A stretch of DNA of 33,625 nucleotides from NCBI GenBank assembly GCA_945888895.1, contig CAMDAY010000003.1, positions 1 to 33,625 on the forward strand, written 5' to 3'. Origin of the DNA: Dehalococcoides mccartyi (GTDB taxonomy: Bacteria > Chloroflexota > Dehalococcoidia > UBA2979). This document shows, piece by piece, positions 1-16,109 of the stretch; the stretch's first letter is position 1; every line of letters begins with the position of its first letter. A model generated the notes under the pieces. The model had not been told where the DNA came from and searched no databases. It saw only the letters and a list, made by a program, of their open reading frames with translations. The translations under genes and the position numbers were made by a program.

Positions 1-339
1 CTGATCGCGCACTCCACGAGCCTCGCGGTGCTGCTCACCGGCTCCGTGATCCACGGGCTGGCGTGGGGCGGTCGAGGCCCCCAGATGGCGGCAATCCGCG
101 CGGAGTACTTCGGGCGCGCGTCGTTCAGCAAGATCATGGGCGTCTCGAACGCGATCATCATCATCGGCACGATCACCGGTCCATTCATCGCCGGCATCAT
201 GTACGACACCACCGGCAGCTACCGCCTCGGCTTCGACATCCTCGCGCTGATGTCCGGCGCCGGCTCGATCTTCTTCGTGCTAGCGAAGCGACCGAAGCTC
301 CCCGTCCGCACACGCCCCGGCGACGTCACCGAGGCCTAG
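1..339 (+). CDS. MFS transporter, C-terminal fragment cut by window edge
   Basis: This is the last 112 residues of a major facilitator superfamily permease; the reading frame is open from base 1, so the start lies outside the window. It covers the last transmembrane helices. The stretch from GRASFSKIMGVSN to GSYRLGFDIL is nearly the same as in the next gene, and the DNA is also very similar, so the two are tandem paralogues. The tail after the last helix is short, basic and then acidic. The substrate cannot be read from the sequence. The stop is TAG, 46 bases before the next start, so the two genes may be co-transcribed. Confidence 0.85.
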   Translation: MIAHSTSLAVLLTGSVIHGLAWGGRGPQMAAIRAEYFGRASFSKIMGVSNAIIIIGTITGPFIAGIMYDTTGSYRLGFDILALMSGAGSIFFVLAKRPKLPVRTRPGDVTEA

Positions 340-385
340 CCACCCGCGTTCGCCGCAGCCGCGATCCAGTGCCAGACTGGTCGGC

Positions 386-1693
386 ATGGCCCTCGACGCT
401 CCGCCGACGATCCCCGCGCCCTCCCCGAAACGCGGCCCGCGCATCTTCCTCGGGTGGTGGATCGTCGCCGCTGCCTCCTTCGTGCAGGCGTTTCAGACGG
501 GGCTGCTCCAGCAGGCGTACGGCAACTACGTCGTCGAGCTCGGCAGGGAGTTCGGCTGGTCGAAGGCGCTGCTGTCGTGGGGCGCGACGGAGCAGCAGGC
601 TGTCTACGGCGCCACCGGGCCGGGCATCGGCTGGCTCCTCGACCGGTTCGGCCCGCGCGCGGTGATCCGTGTCGGCATGGTGATCACCGGCGCGAGCTTC
701 TTCCTCTTCGCCCGCGTCGATTCCCCCGTGACGTTCTTCCTCGCGCTGTTCGTGATGTCGATCGGCGGCAACATGATCGGCTACATCCCCACGACGTTCG
801 TCGTGATCCACTGGTTCGAGCGCGGTCGGTCGAGGGCGCTCAGTCTCGCCGCCTCGGGCACCTCGTTCGGCGGGATGGCAGTCTTCTTCGTCGCGCTGTT
901 GATCGAGCGATACGGCTGGCGCACGACCGCCGACATCACCGGCGTCATCTTCATCCTCGCGGCGGTGCCGCTGACGATGGTGATGCACCACCACCCCCAG
1001 GACGTGGGCGAGCAGTTGGACGGCGGCGCCCCACCGCTCCGCGACGGCGCACCGGCCGAGGCTCCCGCACCGTCCATCGACTTCACACTCGCCGAGGCAC
1101 TGCGACACCCGGTGTTCTGGTGGATCTCGTTCGGGCACGGTTCGGCGCTGTTCGTGGTGTCCGCGATCAACGTCCACCTGGTCTCGAACCTGACGAAGGA
1201 GCACGGGTACTCCCTCTCACACGCCTCGGCGATCATGGTCCTCGTCACCGCGATGTACGGCATCGGCACGGTGACGGGCGGGTTCATCGGCGGGCGCGGC
1301 AACCGCCAGTCGGTGACGATGCTCTGCATGTTCATGCACATGGCGGGCATGCTGCTGCTGGCGCACGCCGTGAACGACGCGATGATCATCGCGTTCGCGC
1401 TGCTGCACGGCTACGCCTGGGGCTGGCGAGGTCCACAGATGGCGGCGCTGCGCGCGGACTACTTCGGCCGCGCGTCGTTCGGGAAGATCATGGGCGTCTC
1501 GAACATCATCATCATCATCGGGACGATGTTCGGCCCGCTGATCGCCGGCTACGCCTTCGACCTCACGGGCAGCTACCGCATCGGATTCGACATCCTCGCG
1601 GCGCTCGCGGGCCTCGGCTCGGTCTTCTTCTACCTGTCGAAGCCGCCCGAGCCACCAGCCCGCTACCGCGAGCAGTCCGCCGCGAGCGCGTAG
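386..1693 (+). CDS. MFS transporter, complete (monocarboxylate/oxalate-formate-like)
   Basis: A 435-residue inner-membrane permease with about twelve hydrophobic segments in two halves, split by a hydrophilic loop near residues 205-235 that begins with HHH and is rich in Ala and Pro. After the second helix, GWLLDRFGPRAV fits the MFS motif A (G-x3-D-R-x-G-x-R). The overall look, including GWWIVAAASF at the first helix, resembles MFS proteins of the oxalate/formate antiporter and monocarboxylate group, but substrate and direction are inference. The ATG is preceded by only a weak ribosome site. The gene is a tandem paralogue of the truncated upstream gene and ends convergently against cysS, with a hairpin between. 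Confidence 0.9.
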   Translation: MALDAPPTIPAPSPKRGPRIFLGWWIVAAASFVQAFQTGLLQQAYGNYVVELGREFGWSKALLSWGATEQQAVYGATGPGIGWLLDRFGPRAVIRVGMVITGASFFLFARVDSPVTFFLALFVMSIGGNMIGYIPTTFVVIHWFERGRSRALSLAASGTSFGGMAVFFVALLIERYGWRTTADITGVIFILAAVPLTMVMHHHPQDVGEQLDGGAPPLRDGAPAEAPAPSIDFTLAEALRHPVFWWISFGHGSALFVVSAINVHLVSNLTKEHGYSLSHASAIMVLVTAMYGIGTVTGGFIGGRGNRQSVTMLCMFMHMAGMLLLAHAVNDAMIIAFALLHGYAWGWRGPQMAALRADYFGRASFGKIMGVSNIIIIIGTMFGPLIAGYAFDLTGSYRIGFDILAALAGLGSVFFYLSKPPEPPARYREQSAASA

Positions 1694-1741
1694 CGATCCG
1701 TCGGGGTTCGCGCACTGATCATTGGCGTGTCCGCCGGGAGT

Positions 1742-1762
1742 GTGAGGGGCGCAGCCCCTCAC
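1742..1762. terminator. Bidirectional hairpin between MFS gene and cysS
   Basis: A perfect 9-bp stem, GTGAGGGGC paired with GCCCCTCAC around a GCA loop, lies in the 104-base gap between two convergent genes. It could end transcription from both sides. The plus side is followed by TCTGGTTTCTCC, which is only weakly T-rich. Confidence 0.65.
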
Positions 1763-1797
1763 GTCTGGTTTCTCCCCCCGCCCCCGGCAACAAGTCA

Positions 1798-3192
1798 CTA
1801 CCGCTTCAGGCTCCAGCGCGCGCCCTGCGGGGTGTCCTCGATCACGATGCCGCGCGCGTCGAGCTCTGCGCGGATCTCGTCGGCGCGCTTGAAGTCGCGC
1901 GCGGCGCGCGCGGCGGTGCGTTCGAGGAGCAGCGCGTCGATCTCGGCAGCGTCCTCGCGTGGCGCATCGCTGCCGCCCTGCTCCAGCGACAGGCCGAGGA
2001 CACCCGCCAGTTCGCCGAGCGTTGCCTGCATCGCGCGGATGTCGTCACCGTTGCGGCTCGCGTCGATCGCGCGGTTGATCTCCGTCGCGAGGCGGAACAG
2101 CACGGCCAGCGCGTGCGAGGTGTCGAGGTCGTCCTCGAGCGCGTCGATGAAGTCGGACTCACGCGCGCCCTCGGGCGGCTCGAAGCGCGCTCCGGTCGCG
2201 TCATCGGGGACGTCGCGCGTCGCGGCACGCGCGAGGCGCTCCACGCCGGCGCCGGCAGCCGCCATCGCCTCGTCGGTGAGGTTCGTTTGCGAGCGGTAGT
2301 GGGAGGAGAGCACGTACAACCGGATCGCGTCCGGCGACCAGCGGTCGAGGGCCTCCCCGACGCTGACGACGTTGCCGATCGACTTCGACATCTTCTCGCC
2401 GTCGCGCTGCACCATGCCGTTGTGCATCCACAGGCTGGCGAACACGGGCGACGTGCGCGCGGCCGCCTCCGCCTGCGCGATCTCGTTCTCATGGTGCGGG
2501 AAGATCAGATCGAGGCCCCCGCCGTGGATGTCAAAGCGCTCGCCGAGGTACCGCCTCGACATCGCGGAGCACTCGATGTGCCAGCCGGGGCGGCCCTTGC
2601 CCCACGGGGAATCCCACGCGGGCTCGCCGGGCTTCACCGACTTCCACAGCGCGAAGTCCAGGGGGAACTCCTTCTCGTCGCCGGGCTCGAAGCGCGTGCC
2701 GGTGCGGAGGTCCTCGATGTTGCGATGGCTGAGTTTGCCGTAGTCGCTCTTCGCGCGCACGCGGAAATACACGTCGCCGGAGGCCGTCACGTAGCCGAAG
2801 CCGTTCGCGACGATCTCCTCGGTCATGCCGACGATGTTCTCGATCTCGAGGCTCACGCGCGGGCGCACATCCGGCTTCAACAACCCGAGGCGCTCCTGCT
2901 CGTCCTCCCACTGCGCGATGTTCTGGTTCGCCAGCTCGAGGGGGTCGATGCCCATCGCCGCGCCACGGTCGATCAGCTTGTCGTCCACGTCCGTGTAGTT
3001 CGACACGAACGTGACCTCGAGGCCGCGCCAGCGCAGGTACCGCACGAGGACGTCGTAAACGATGAGCGACATCGCGTGGCCGACGTGCGCGGAGTCGTAG
3101 GGCGTGACGCCGCAGACGTAGATGCCGACCTTGCCGGGAGTGACCGGGACGAGCTCCTCGAGCGCGCCGGTCATGGTGTTCTGCAATCTCAC
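1798..3192 (-). CDS. cysS: Cysteine--tRNA ligase
   Basis: A 464-residue class I aminoacyl-tRNA synthetase that charges tRNA-Cys in the cytoplasm. Visible landmarks are CGVTPYDSAHVGHA near residues 27-40 (zinc-ligand Cys plus the HIGH motif as HVGH), WHIECSAMS with a second zinc Cys, FPHHENEIAQ with the zinc His/Glu region, and GEKMSKSIGN near residue 267 (KMSKS). The length is typical of bacterial CysRS. The start is taken as GTG at 3192: it overlaps the cysE stop as GTGA, and everything upstream in frame is the antisense of the cysE tail repeats, giving an unnatural HADL-repeat peptide. This 4-base overlap implies translational coupling to cysE, which makes the precursor of cysteine. Confidence 0.96.
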   Translation of the reverse strand: MRLQNTMTGALEELVPVTPGKVGIYVCGVTPYDSAHVGHAMSLIVYDVLVRYLRWRGLEVTFVSNYTDVDDKLIDRGAAMGIDPLELANQNIAQWEDEQERLGLLKPDVRPRVSLEIENIVGMTEEIVANGFGYVTASGDVYFRVRAKSDYGKLSHRNIEDLRTGTRFEPGDEKEFPLDFALWKSVKPGEPAWDSPWGKGRPGWHIECSAMSRRYLGERFDIHGGGLDLIFPHHENEIAQAEAAARTSPVFASLWMHNGMVQRDGEKMSKSIGNVVSVGEALDRWSPDAIRLYVLSSHYRSQTNLTDEAMAAAGAGVERLARAATRDVPDDATGARFEPPEGARESDFIDALEDDLDTSHALAVLFRLATEINRAIDASRNGDDIRAMQATLGELAGVLGLSLEQGGSDAPREDAAEIDALLLERTAARAARDFKRADEIRAELDARGIVIEDTPQGARWSLKR

Positions 3193-3902
3193 TCGGCCGT
3201 CACCGAACCCTGCATCGGCGTGGGCATCGGCGTGGAGATCGGCGTGGAGATCGGCGTGGAGATCGGCGTGGCGGCACGCGCGGCAGCCAACTGCCGTTCG
3301 AGGTCGCCGATGCGCCGCTCGAGCGCGTCGATGCGATCCCACTCCGGGTCGGGGAGGCGCTCGACGGTGTCGTTGCTGCGGTTGGTGTACGCGATCACGT
3401 GGCCGGGCACTCCTACGACCGTCGCCCCGGGGGGCACGCTGGAGACCACCACCGACCCGGCGCCGATCTTCGCGCCCGCGCCAATGGTGACCGCTCCGAT
3501 GATCTGTGCGCCCGCGCCTACGGTCACGTACTCCTCCAGCGTGGGGTGGCGCTTCTCGCGCCGCGTGGAGGTGCCGCCGAGGGTGACGCCCTGCAGCAGG
3601 TGGCAGTGGTCGTTGATGATCGTCGTCTCGCCGATCACGACGCCCATGCCATGGTCGATGAAGAAGTCGTGCCCGATCTGCGCGCGCGGGTGAATCTCGA
3701 TGCCCGTGAGCATCCGTCCGAGGTGCGACAGCACGCGCGCGACCAGCGGGTAGCCAACAGCGTCGATGCGGTGCGCGATGCGGTAGATCAGCAGCGCGTG
3801 GACGCCGGGGTACGTCAGCAGCACCTCGGTGGCCGAGCGGGCCGCCGGGTCGCGGCGCATCGCCGCGCCGATGTCCTCGTGAATGCGGGAGAGCCAGGTC
3901 AC
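3189..3902 (-). CDS. cysE: Serine O-acetyltransferase
   Basis: A 237-residue enzyme that acetylates L-serine with acetyl-CoA, the first step of cysteine synthesis. The N-terminal helical part (SRIHEDIGAAMRRDPAARSATEVLLTYPG in two pieces around residues 4-32) is followed by a left-handed beta-helix with FFIDHGMGVVIGET and LLQGVTLGGT, the family signatures. The start is GTG at 3902, with GAGGA seven bases upstream, matching where Bacillus CysE begins; an ATG at 3959 would add 19 residues and overlap ispF by 11 bases, but its AAGAGG touches the start codon. The C-terminus is odd: a short coiled-coil-like stretch (IDALERRIGDLERQLAAARAA, in part) is followed by five four-residue repeats (TPIS x3, TPMP, TPMQ). 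Confidence 0.94.
   Translation of the reverse strand: MTWLSRIHEDIGAAMRRDPAARSATEVLLTYPGVHALLIYRIAHRIDAVGYPLVARVLSHLGRMLTGIEIHPRAQIGHDFFIDHGMGVVIGETTIINDHCHLLQGVTLGGTSTRREKRHPTLEEYVTVGAGAQIIGAVTIGAGAKIGAGSVVVSSVPPGATVVGVPGHVIAYTNRSNDTVERLPDPEWDRIDALERRIGDLERQLAAARAATPISTPISTPISTPMPTPMQGSVTAE
3212..3271 (-). repeat. Five tandem 12-bp units inside the cysE 3' end
   Basis: Units begin at 3212, 3224, 3236, 3248 and 3260. Three are identical (AGATCGGCGTGG on the plus strand) and two start with GC instead of AG. On the coding strand each unit keeps frame and encodes TPIS or its variants TPMP/TPMQ. The array lies eight codons or fewer from the stop, where unit gain or loss would alter only the protein tail. 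Confidence 0.9.
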
Positions 3903-3948
3903 GCGGCAGTCCTCTGGCGCGACGGTCCGGGGAGGCCCGTCAGACTGC

Positions 3949-4434
3949 TTATGGTACATCCTCTTCGAGGAGCGCCACCGCCATCGCGGCGATCGCCAGC
4001 CCCGCGCCGATGTCCCCGACGCGCTCGTTGGTCGTCGCCTTCACGTTCACCCGCCCCGGCGGCAGCCCGAGCACGACCGCGATCGACTCGCGCATCGCCT
4101 CGATGTGCCCGCCCAGCCGAGGGCGCTCCGCGATGACGGTGGCGTCCACGTTCTCGATGCTGAACCCGCGTGCCACCACGAGGCGCTGGACGCGCTTGAG
4201 CAACTCCCGGCTGTCGATGCCGCGCGTGGCCGCCTCGCCCGGCGGGAAATGCCGCCCGATGTCGCCCTCGCCCGCCGCACCGAGCAGCGCGTCGATGATC
4301 GCGTGGATCAGCGCATCGCCATCCGAGTGCCCTTCGAGGGACGGCGCACCGGGCACCTCAACCCCGCCGAGGCGCAGCGTGCCCTCCGCGGGCTCGCGGA
4401 AACGGTGCAGGTCGTAGCCGGTTCCGACGCGCAT
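3949..4434 (-). CDS. ispF: 2-C-methyl-D-erythritol 2,4-cyclodiphosphate synthase
   Basis: A 161-residue homotrimeric zinc enzyme of the MEP isoprenoid pathway. It converts CDP-ME 2-phosphate to the cyclic diphosphate and releases CMP. It starts with MRVGTGYDLHRF, giving zinc ligands Asp8 and His10; the third ligand is His44 in GHSDGDALIHAIIDALLGA. Later DIGRHFPP and KATTNERVGDIG follow the family pattern. Full length, ATG start. It begins six bases after the ispD stop, so the two successive-pathway enzymes are almost certainly co-transcribed and perhaps coupled. Confidence 0.96.
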   Translation of the reverse strand: MRVGTGYDLHRFREPAEGTLRLGGVEVPGAPSLEGHSDGDALIHAIIDALLGAAGEGDIGRHFPPGEAATRGIDSRELLKRVQRLVVARGFSIENVDATVIAERPRLGGHIEAMRESIAVVLGLPPGRVNVKATTNERVGDIGAGLAIAAMAVALLEEDVP

Positions 4435-4440
4435 GTTGGT

Positions 4441-5160
4441 CTAGCCCTCTCGTTGCTCGATCAGCGCGCGCGCGACAGCGAGGTCGGCGGGCGTCGTCAC
4501 CTTGATGTTCGTCGCGTCACCCGGCACCACCACGACCGGCAGGCCCAGATGCTCCACCATCGCTGCATCGTCCGTCACGTCCGTCGTCACCTCGACATGC
4601 GCGAGGCGCAGCAGGTTGCCGCGAAACGCCTGCGGCGTCTGGATAGCGCGCAGCGGCCCGCGGTCGATGGTGCCACGCACCGCCTCGACCCCACTCGTGT
4701 CGTCGAGGGGCACGACGCGCTTCACGGTGTCCGCGATCGGCACACCGGGGATCGCCGCGCCATGCGCGCGCGCCGCCGCGAGCACGCGCGCCGCGAGGTC
4801 GCTCGTGACGAGCGCACGCGCCCCGTCGTGCACGATGACCCACGCCGCATCCGGCACGGCGGCGATCCCTGCCGCCACGGAGTCCTGCCGCCGCGCACCG
4901 CCCTCGACACACCGCACCTCGACGCCGCACCCGTCGAGCAGCGCCGCGAGCGCCGCATGTCGCTCCACCGGCGCCACGCACACAAGCACCGTCACGCCGG
5001 GCGTCGAGGCGATCGCACGCAACGTGTGCGCGATCAGCGGCGAGCCATGCAGGTCGACCCAGATCTTGTCGACCCCGCCCATGCGCGAAGACGTCCCCGC
5101 CGCGAGCACGATCGCCGCGACGTCCTCGGTGCTGTCGTTGGGTTGAGGTGATTCGTTCAT
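4441..5160 (-). CDS. ispD: 2-C-methyl-D-erythritol 4-phosphate cytidylyltransferase
   Basis: A 239-residue nucleotidyltransferase that joins CTP and MEP to give CDP-ME, two steps before IspF. AAIVLAAGTSSRMGG at residues 14-28 is the nucleotide-binding glycine-rich loop; the usual PKQF after it is replaced by DKIW, leaving the catalytic Lys. VIVHDGARALV, QTPQAF and VTDDAAMVE are the other family signatures. ATG at 5160 is chosen because GAGG sits five bases upstream; longer in-frame extensions read through the intergenic hairpin repeats. It heads the ispD-ispF-cysE-cysS run; the same order, with gltX inserted, is known from Bacillus. Confidence 0.95.
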   Translation of the reverse strand: MNESPQPNDSTEDVAAIVLAAGTSSRMGGVDKIWVDLHGSPLIAHTLRAIASTPGVTVLVCVAPVERHAALAALLDGCGVEVRCVEGGARRQDSVAAGIAAVPDAAWVIVHDGARALVTSDLAARVLAAARAHGAAIPGVPIADTVKRVVPLDDTSGVEAVRGTIDRGPLRAIQTPQAFRGNLLRLAHVEVTTDVTDDAAMVEHLGLPVVVVPGDATNIKVTTPADLAVARALIEQREG

Positions 5161-5213
5161 CGCGCCCTCATTGTAGGTGGCGCACTGGTGAGAGCAGAGC
5201 CCGCGCGGAGCGC

Positions 5214-5260
5214 GCTCCGACCCCCTCCCCCTTGACGGGGGAGGGCCGGGGTGGGGGTGG
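5214..5260 (+). repeat. Intergenic hairpin repeat A (type I)
   Basis: Starts GCTCCGACCCCC; a perfect 9-bp stem CCCTCCCCC/GGGGGAGGG closes a TTGAC loop and is followed by a GGGGTGGGGG tail. The same module recurs at 17893 and 19531, and inverted at 17463. Confidence 0.85.
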
Positions 5261-5310
5261 ACGGCGGTTGCGCCAGCCCCTCGCGGCGAACAAGGATCGC
5301 TCGGCGAAAC

Positions 5311-5349
5311 CCCCTCTCTCACCCTCCCCCATAAAGGGGGAGGGGACAG
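5311..5349 (-). repeat. Intergenic hairpin repeat B
   Basis: A perfect 9-bp stem CCCTCCCCC/GGGGGAGGG around an ATAAA loop, preceded by CTCTCA. It lies 16 bases past the gdhA stop, so it may also act as the gdhA terminator. Its C-rich outer flank faces repeat A, opposite to the arrangement seen at 17841-17941. Confidence 0.75.
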
Positions 5350-5365
5350 AAAGAATCAAGAAGAA

Positions 5366-6661
5366 TTACGGGTAGTACCCGCGCAACTCGAGCGCCTCGA
5401 CGACGCGCTCGATGCCGATGATGTTCGCCGCCTCGCGCATCGAGCAGCCCGGCCCCACCTTCGCCGCGCGCGTCGCGATGTCGCGGTACGCAGTCGTCAG
5501 CAGCCGCTGCAGTTCCTCGTTCACGCGTGCCTCGGTCCACTGGAGGTACTGGCGTGCCTGCACCCACTCGAAGTACGAGACGGTGACACCGCCGGCATTC
5601 GCGAGGATGTCCGGGATCACGACGATGCCGCGGTCCTCGAAGATCTGGTCGGCCTCTGCCGTCGTCGGCCCGTTCGCGCCCTCGATGATCAGCCTTGCGC
5701 GCACCTGGCCGGCGTTGTTCGCGGTCAGCACGGATTCGACCGCGGCAGGCACGAGGATATCGACATCCGCCGTGAGCACGTCCTCGGCTTCAACGATCTG
5801 CGCTGCGTCGCTCGCCTCGGCCCACTTACGCAGGTCGCCACCCTGGCCGACGTGCGAGTAGGCCGCGGTGACGTCGATCCCGTTCGGGTTGTAGAGGGCG
5901 GAGCGCACATCGGAGAGGTACAGCACCTTCGCGCCGGCCTCGTGGATCAGCCGCGCAGCAACGCTGCCGACATTCCCGAAGCCCTGCACGGACACGGTCT
6001 TCCCGGCCACGCCCCCCTGCGCCTGCAGGTGCTCCTGCAGCAAGAAATAGATGCCGCGCCCGGTCGCCTCGTTCCGTCCCGCCGAGCCGCCAAGCGAAAC
6101 CGGCTTGCCGGTCACCACGCCGGGGATCGTGTATCCGCGCGACATGGAGTACGTGTCCATCATCCACGCCATCGTCTGCGCGTTCGTGCCCATGTCCGGC
6201 GCAGGGATGTCCTTGTCCGGCCCGATGATGGGCTCCAGCTCCGTCGTGAAGCGCCGCGTGAGGTTCTGAAGCTCCTGCTGGCTGAGCTTCGTCGGATCGA
6301 CGATCACACCGCCCTTCGCGCCACCGAACGGGATGTTCACCACCGCGCACTTCCACGTCATCAGCATCGCCAGCGCGCGCACGTCGTCGAGGGTGACGTG
6401 CGGGGAGTAGCGGATGCCGCCCTTCGTGGGACCGCGAGCGGTGTCGTGCAGGACGCGATAGCCCTCGAAGATCTTGATCGACCCATCGTCCATCTGCACC
6501 GGGAACTGCGTCTGGAACACGGTCTTCCACGACGTCAGGTACGCGCGGTATCGGTCGCTCAGGTTGATCGTGTCAGCCGCCGCATGGAACTGCGCCAGCG
6601 TGCTCGCGAGGATCCCCTCGCCTGCTGCAGGGTGGGCGAGGGTCGGAGTGGTCGTGGTCAT
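5366..6661 (-). CDS. gdhA: Glutamate dehydrogenase (Glu/Leu/Phe/Val family)
   Basis: A 431-residue oxidoreductase that interconverts glutamate and 2-oxoglutarate plus ammonia, linking nitrogen and carbon flow. KGGIRYSPHVTLDDVRALAMLM contains the substrate-binding region and IPFGGAKGGV the catalytic Lys near residue 116. A Rossmann signature GFGNVGS lies near residue 225, and the second strand ends in an Asp (LYLSD), which usually means NAD rather than NADP. The start MTTTTPTL is preferred to an upstream ATG at 6700, because the 13 extra residues are not family-like. It ends in YYP just before repeat B. The related leucine or phenylalanine dehydrogenases are shorter and less likely. Confidence 0.92.
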   Translation of the reverse strand: MTTTTPTLAHPAAGEGILASTLAQFHAAADTINLSDRYRAYLTSWKTVFQTQFPVQMDDGSIKIFEGYRVLHDTARGPTKGGIRYSPHVTLDDVRALAMLMTWKCAVVNIPFGGAKGGVIVDPTKLSQQELQNLTRRFTTELEPIIGPDKDIPAPDMGTNAQTMAWMMDTYSMSRGYTIPGVVTGKPVSLGGSAGRNEATGRGIYFLLQEHLQAQGGVAGKTVSVQGFGNVGSVAARLIHEAGAKVLYLSDVRSALYNPNGIDVTAAYSHVGQGGDLRKWAEASDAAQIVEAEDVLTADVDILVPAAVESVLTANNAGQVRARLIIEGANGPTTAEADQIFEDRGIVVIPDILANAGGVTVSYFEWVQARQYLQWTEARVNEELQRLLTTAYRDIATRAAKVGPGCSMREAANIIGIERVVEALELRGYYP

Positions 6662-6762
6662 CGGCGGGCGCCTTTCCGTAGAGGGCCTATTGCCCTGCAT
6701 CGATGGTACCGCCGACTCACGCCCGATCTGTTACGTGGACGTGTAGGACTCGCGCCTTCGCG

Positions 6763-7302
6763 CTATGACGCGTCGAGGCCCTCGGTGCGAAGCATCGCCA
6801 GCACGGCGCGATCCGTCTCGAACGCGATCTCGTCGTCCGGCGGCAGCGCGTCCAGCGGGAAGAAGCGTGCCCCGACGGCATCGTCGCCCGCAGCCAGCGT
6901 GCCGCCGACACACCGCGCGAGGAACCACACCCCCACACTATGCCGCTCCGGGAAGAAGTTGGAGCGTACCTCGAGGACGCGGTCCAGCTCGACGTCGACG
7001 CCGGTCTCCTCGCGTATCTCGCGGATCAGTGCGTCGCGGAGGTCCTCGTCGTATTCGACGAAGCCGCCCGGCAGATCCCACAGCCCCGGTCGAAAACTCC
7101 CGCCCCGTCGAGTGAGGAGCACCGCGCCGTCCTCGACCACGATCGCCGCGACGCCGACGTTGGGGTTCTGGAAGAACACGAACCGGCAGGCCGGACAGAC
7201 GAGACGCTCACGCTCCCCGCGCACCTCGAGGCCCAGCGCCGCGCCGCACTTCGGACAGTGCGTGTATCGGTCGTTGCCGCTGGGATGGGGCGTCGGGGGC
7301 AT
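6763..7302 (-). CDS. Nudix hydrolase with N-terminal zinc ribbon
   Basis: A 179-residue hydrolase for a nucleoside-diphosphate-linked substrate. Residues 16-38 form a zinc ribbon (CPKC...CPAC), and the Nudix box is complete at GGFVEYDEDLRDALIREIRE plus ETGV, with the REIREETGV metal-binding core. The zinc ribbon recalls NudC-type NADH pyrophosphatases, but the protein is shorter and lacks their N-terminal domain, so the substrate is unknown. ATG start with a weak ribosome site. It is about 100 bases upstream of gdhA on the same strand; a functional link is not evident. Confidence 0.9.
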   Translation of the reverse strand: MPPTPHPSGNDRYTHCPKCGAALGLEVRGERERLVCPACRFVFFQNPNVGVAAIVVEDGAVLLTRRGGSFRPGLWDLPGGFVEYDEDLRDALIREIREETGVDVELDRVLEVRSNFFPERHSVGVWFLARCVGGTLAAGDDAVGARFFPLDALPPDDEIAFETDRAVLAMLRTEGLDAS

Positions 7303-7348
7303 ACGCCGGATGGTACGCGGCTGGCGTAGCCGTGGCTCGGCAGAACAG

Positions 7349-7397
7349 AACCCTCACCCCAGCCCTCTCCCGTAAACGGGCGAGGGGGCAAGAACCC
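7349..7397 (+). repeat. Intergenic hairpin repeat C (type II)
   Basis: Begins AACCCTCACCCCAGCCCTC and forms CCCTC-CCCG / CGGG-GAGGG with one T/C mismatch around TAAA. It is related to the repeats at 17841 and 19478, which share the CCCTCACCC or similar outer flank. Confidence 0.8.
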
Positions 7398-7498
7398 GGA
7401 ACCTCGCTGTGAAACGGGTGAGCAGAGTGACCGGACTTCCGCCGAAGTGCGAAGCGCCCTCGGTCTCGGGGGAGCGCGAGGGCGAACGCCTTCGCCAT

Positions 7499-7542
7499 CT
7501 ATCCCCCGTCCCCTGCGCAGGGGGCTCGGGGCTCGGGCTGGT
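7499..7542 (+). repeat. Degenerate hairpin repeat, probable partner of C
   Basis: CCCCCGTCCCC with CCCCTGCGCAGGGG and a GGCTCGGGG-type tail. It sits where a type I module would follow a type II module in the composite elements, but much of the consensus is lost. Confidence 0.45.
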
Positions 7543-7619
7543 CGCCCCACGCTGCCCCCTCGACGGCACGCGCGAGGAGCAAGGCGCGCCCCACTTCGAG
7601 GACACCCCGCAAACGTGCC

Positions 7620-7643
7620 GAGGGCCCCGTTGCCGGGGCCCTC
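7620..7643 (-). terminator. Probable rpoC terminator
   Basis: A perfect 10-bp stem GAGGGCCCCG/CGGGGCCCTC with a four-base loop, 57 bases past the rpoC stop. Read on the minus strand it is followed by GGCACGTTTGC, so the U-tract is weak. Confidence 0.7.
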
Positions 7644-7700
7644 GTCGTCGGTGACGCAACGTCGGACGCCACGTTGCCGTCTGCGAATGAAGTGCCGGGG

Positions 7701-15802
<8,102 letters not shown>

Positions 15803-16081
15803 AGACGCTCCCATCATCAGTCCCGGTCGCGGGGTTCCGCGGGCCGGCGGGGCTCGCTGCAGTACAGCTCCTGGGTCAGGCCCAGGGCAGGGTGCGCATC
15901 GAGGTTGGACTTGGGGACTGTCTGAGAGTGTCTCCACGACCTGCGGCAACCTGCCCGCGGTCTTCTGAGCACACTCCCCAGGACATATCTCCGGGGACAT
16001 AGCAACACCCCGTTTGGCCGCTAGGCCGTCGGAGTCCCACAAGAGTTAGCCGTTATTTCGATTGCGCCCCACGCATCAATC
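15803..16081 (-). promoter_or_regulatory. Long rpoBC leader
   Basis: About 270 bases separate the predicted transcription start from the rpoB start codon with no gene between. A 6-bp hairpin CCTGGG-N5-CCCAGG (15870-15886) is visible, together with G+C-rich inverted stretches near 15830-15855. In many bacteria the beta operon leader carries ribosomal-protein or attenuation control; nothing here identifies a particular mechanism. Confidence 0.5.
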
Positions 16082-16109
16082 AGTGTACCGCGCCCGAGCA
16101 GAATCTCAA
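16082..16109 (-). promoter_or_regulatory. rpoB promoter P2 (downstream)
   Basis: Minus-strand TTGAGA, 16-base spacer, TACACT. Its -35 box touches the -10 box of P1, giving two overlapping sigma70-type promoters in a local AT-richer patch. Confidence 0.5.

Larger units (their letters stand above)
7303..7700. other. 398-base intergenic region between rpoC and Nudix gene
   Basis: No gene is supported here. The region holds hairpin repeat C at 7349-7397, a degenerate copy at 7499-7542 and the likely rpoC terminator at 7620-7643. Short open frames in it are composition artefacts of the C/G-rich repeats. I see no clear promoter for the Nudix gene. Confidence 0.7.

Noticed and set aside
3212..3271. 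Possible CRISPR-like array
   Set aside because: Units of 12 bases without spacers, in frame inside cysE: an in-gene tandem repeat.
3193..3342. N-terminal extension of cysS with HADL repeats
   Set aside because: It is the reverse reading of the cysE TPIS repeat array; GTG at 3192 overlaps the cysE stop and gives the normal CysRS length.
454..3693. Very long open frame opposite and beyond MFS/cysS
   Set aside because: Antisense or out-of-frame to well-supported cysS and MFS genes; Arg/His-rich composition typical of GC-rich shadow frames.
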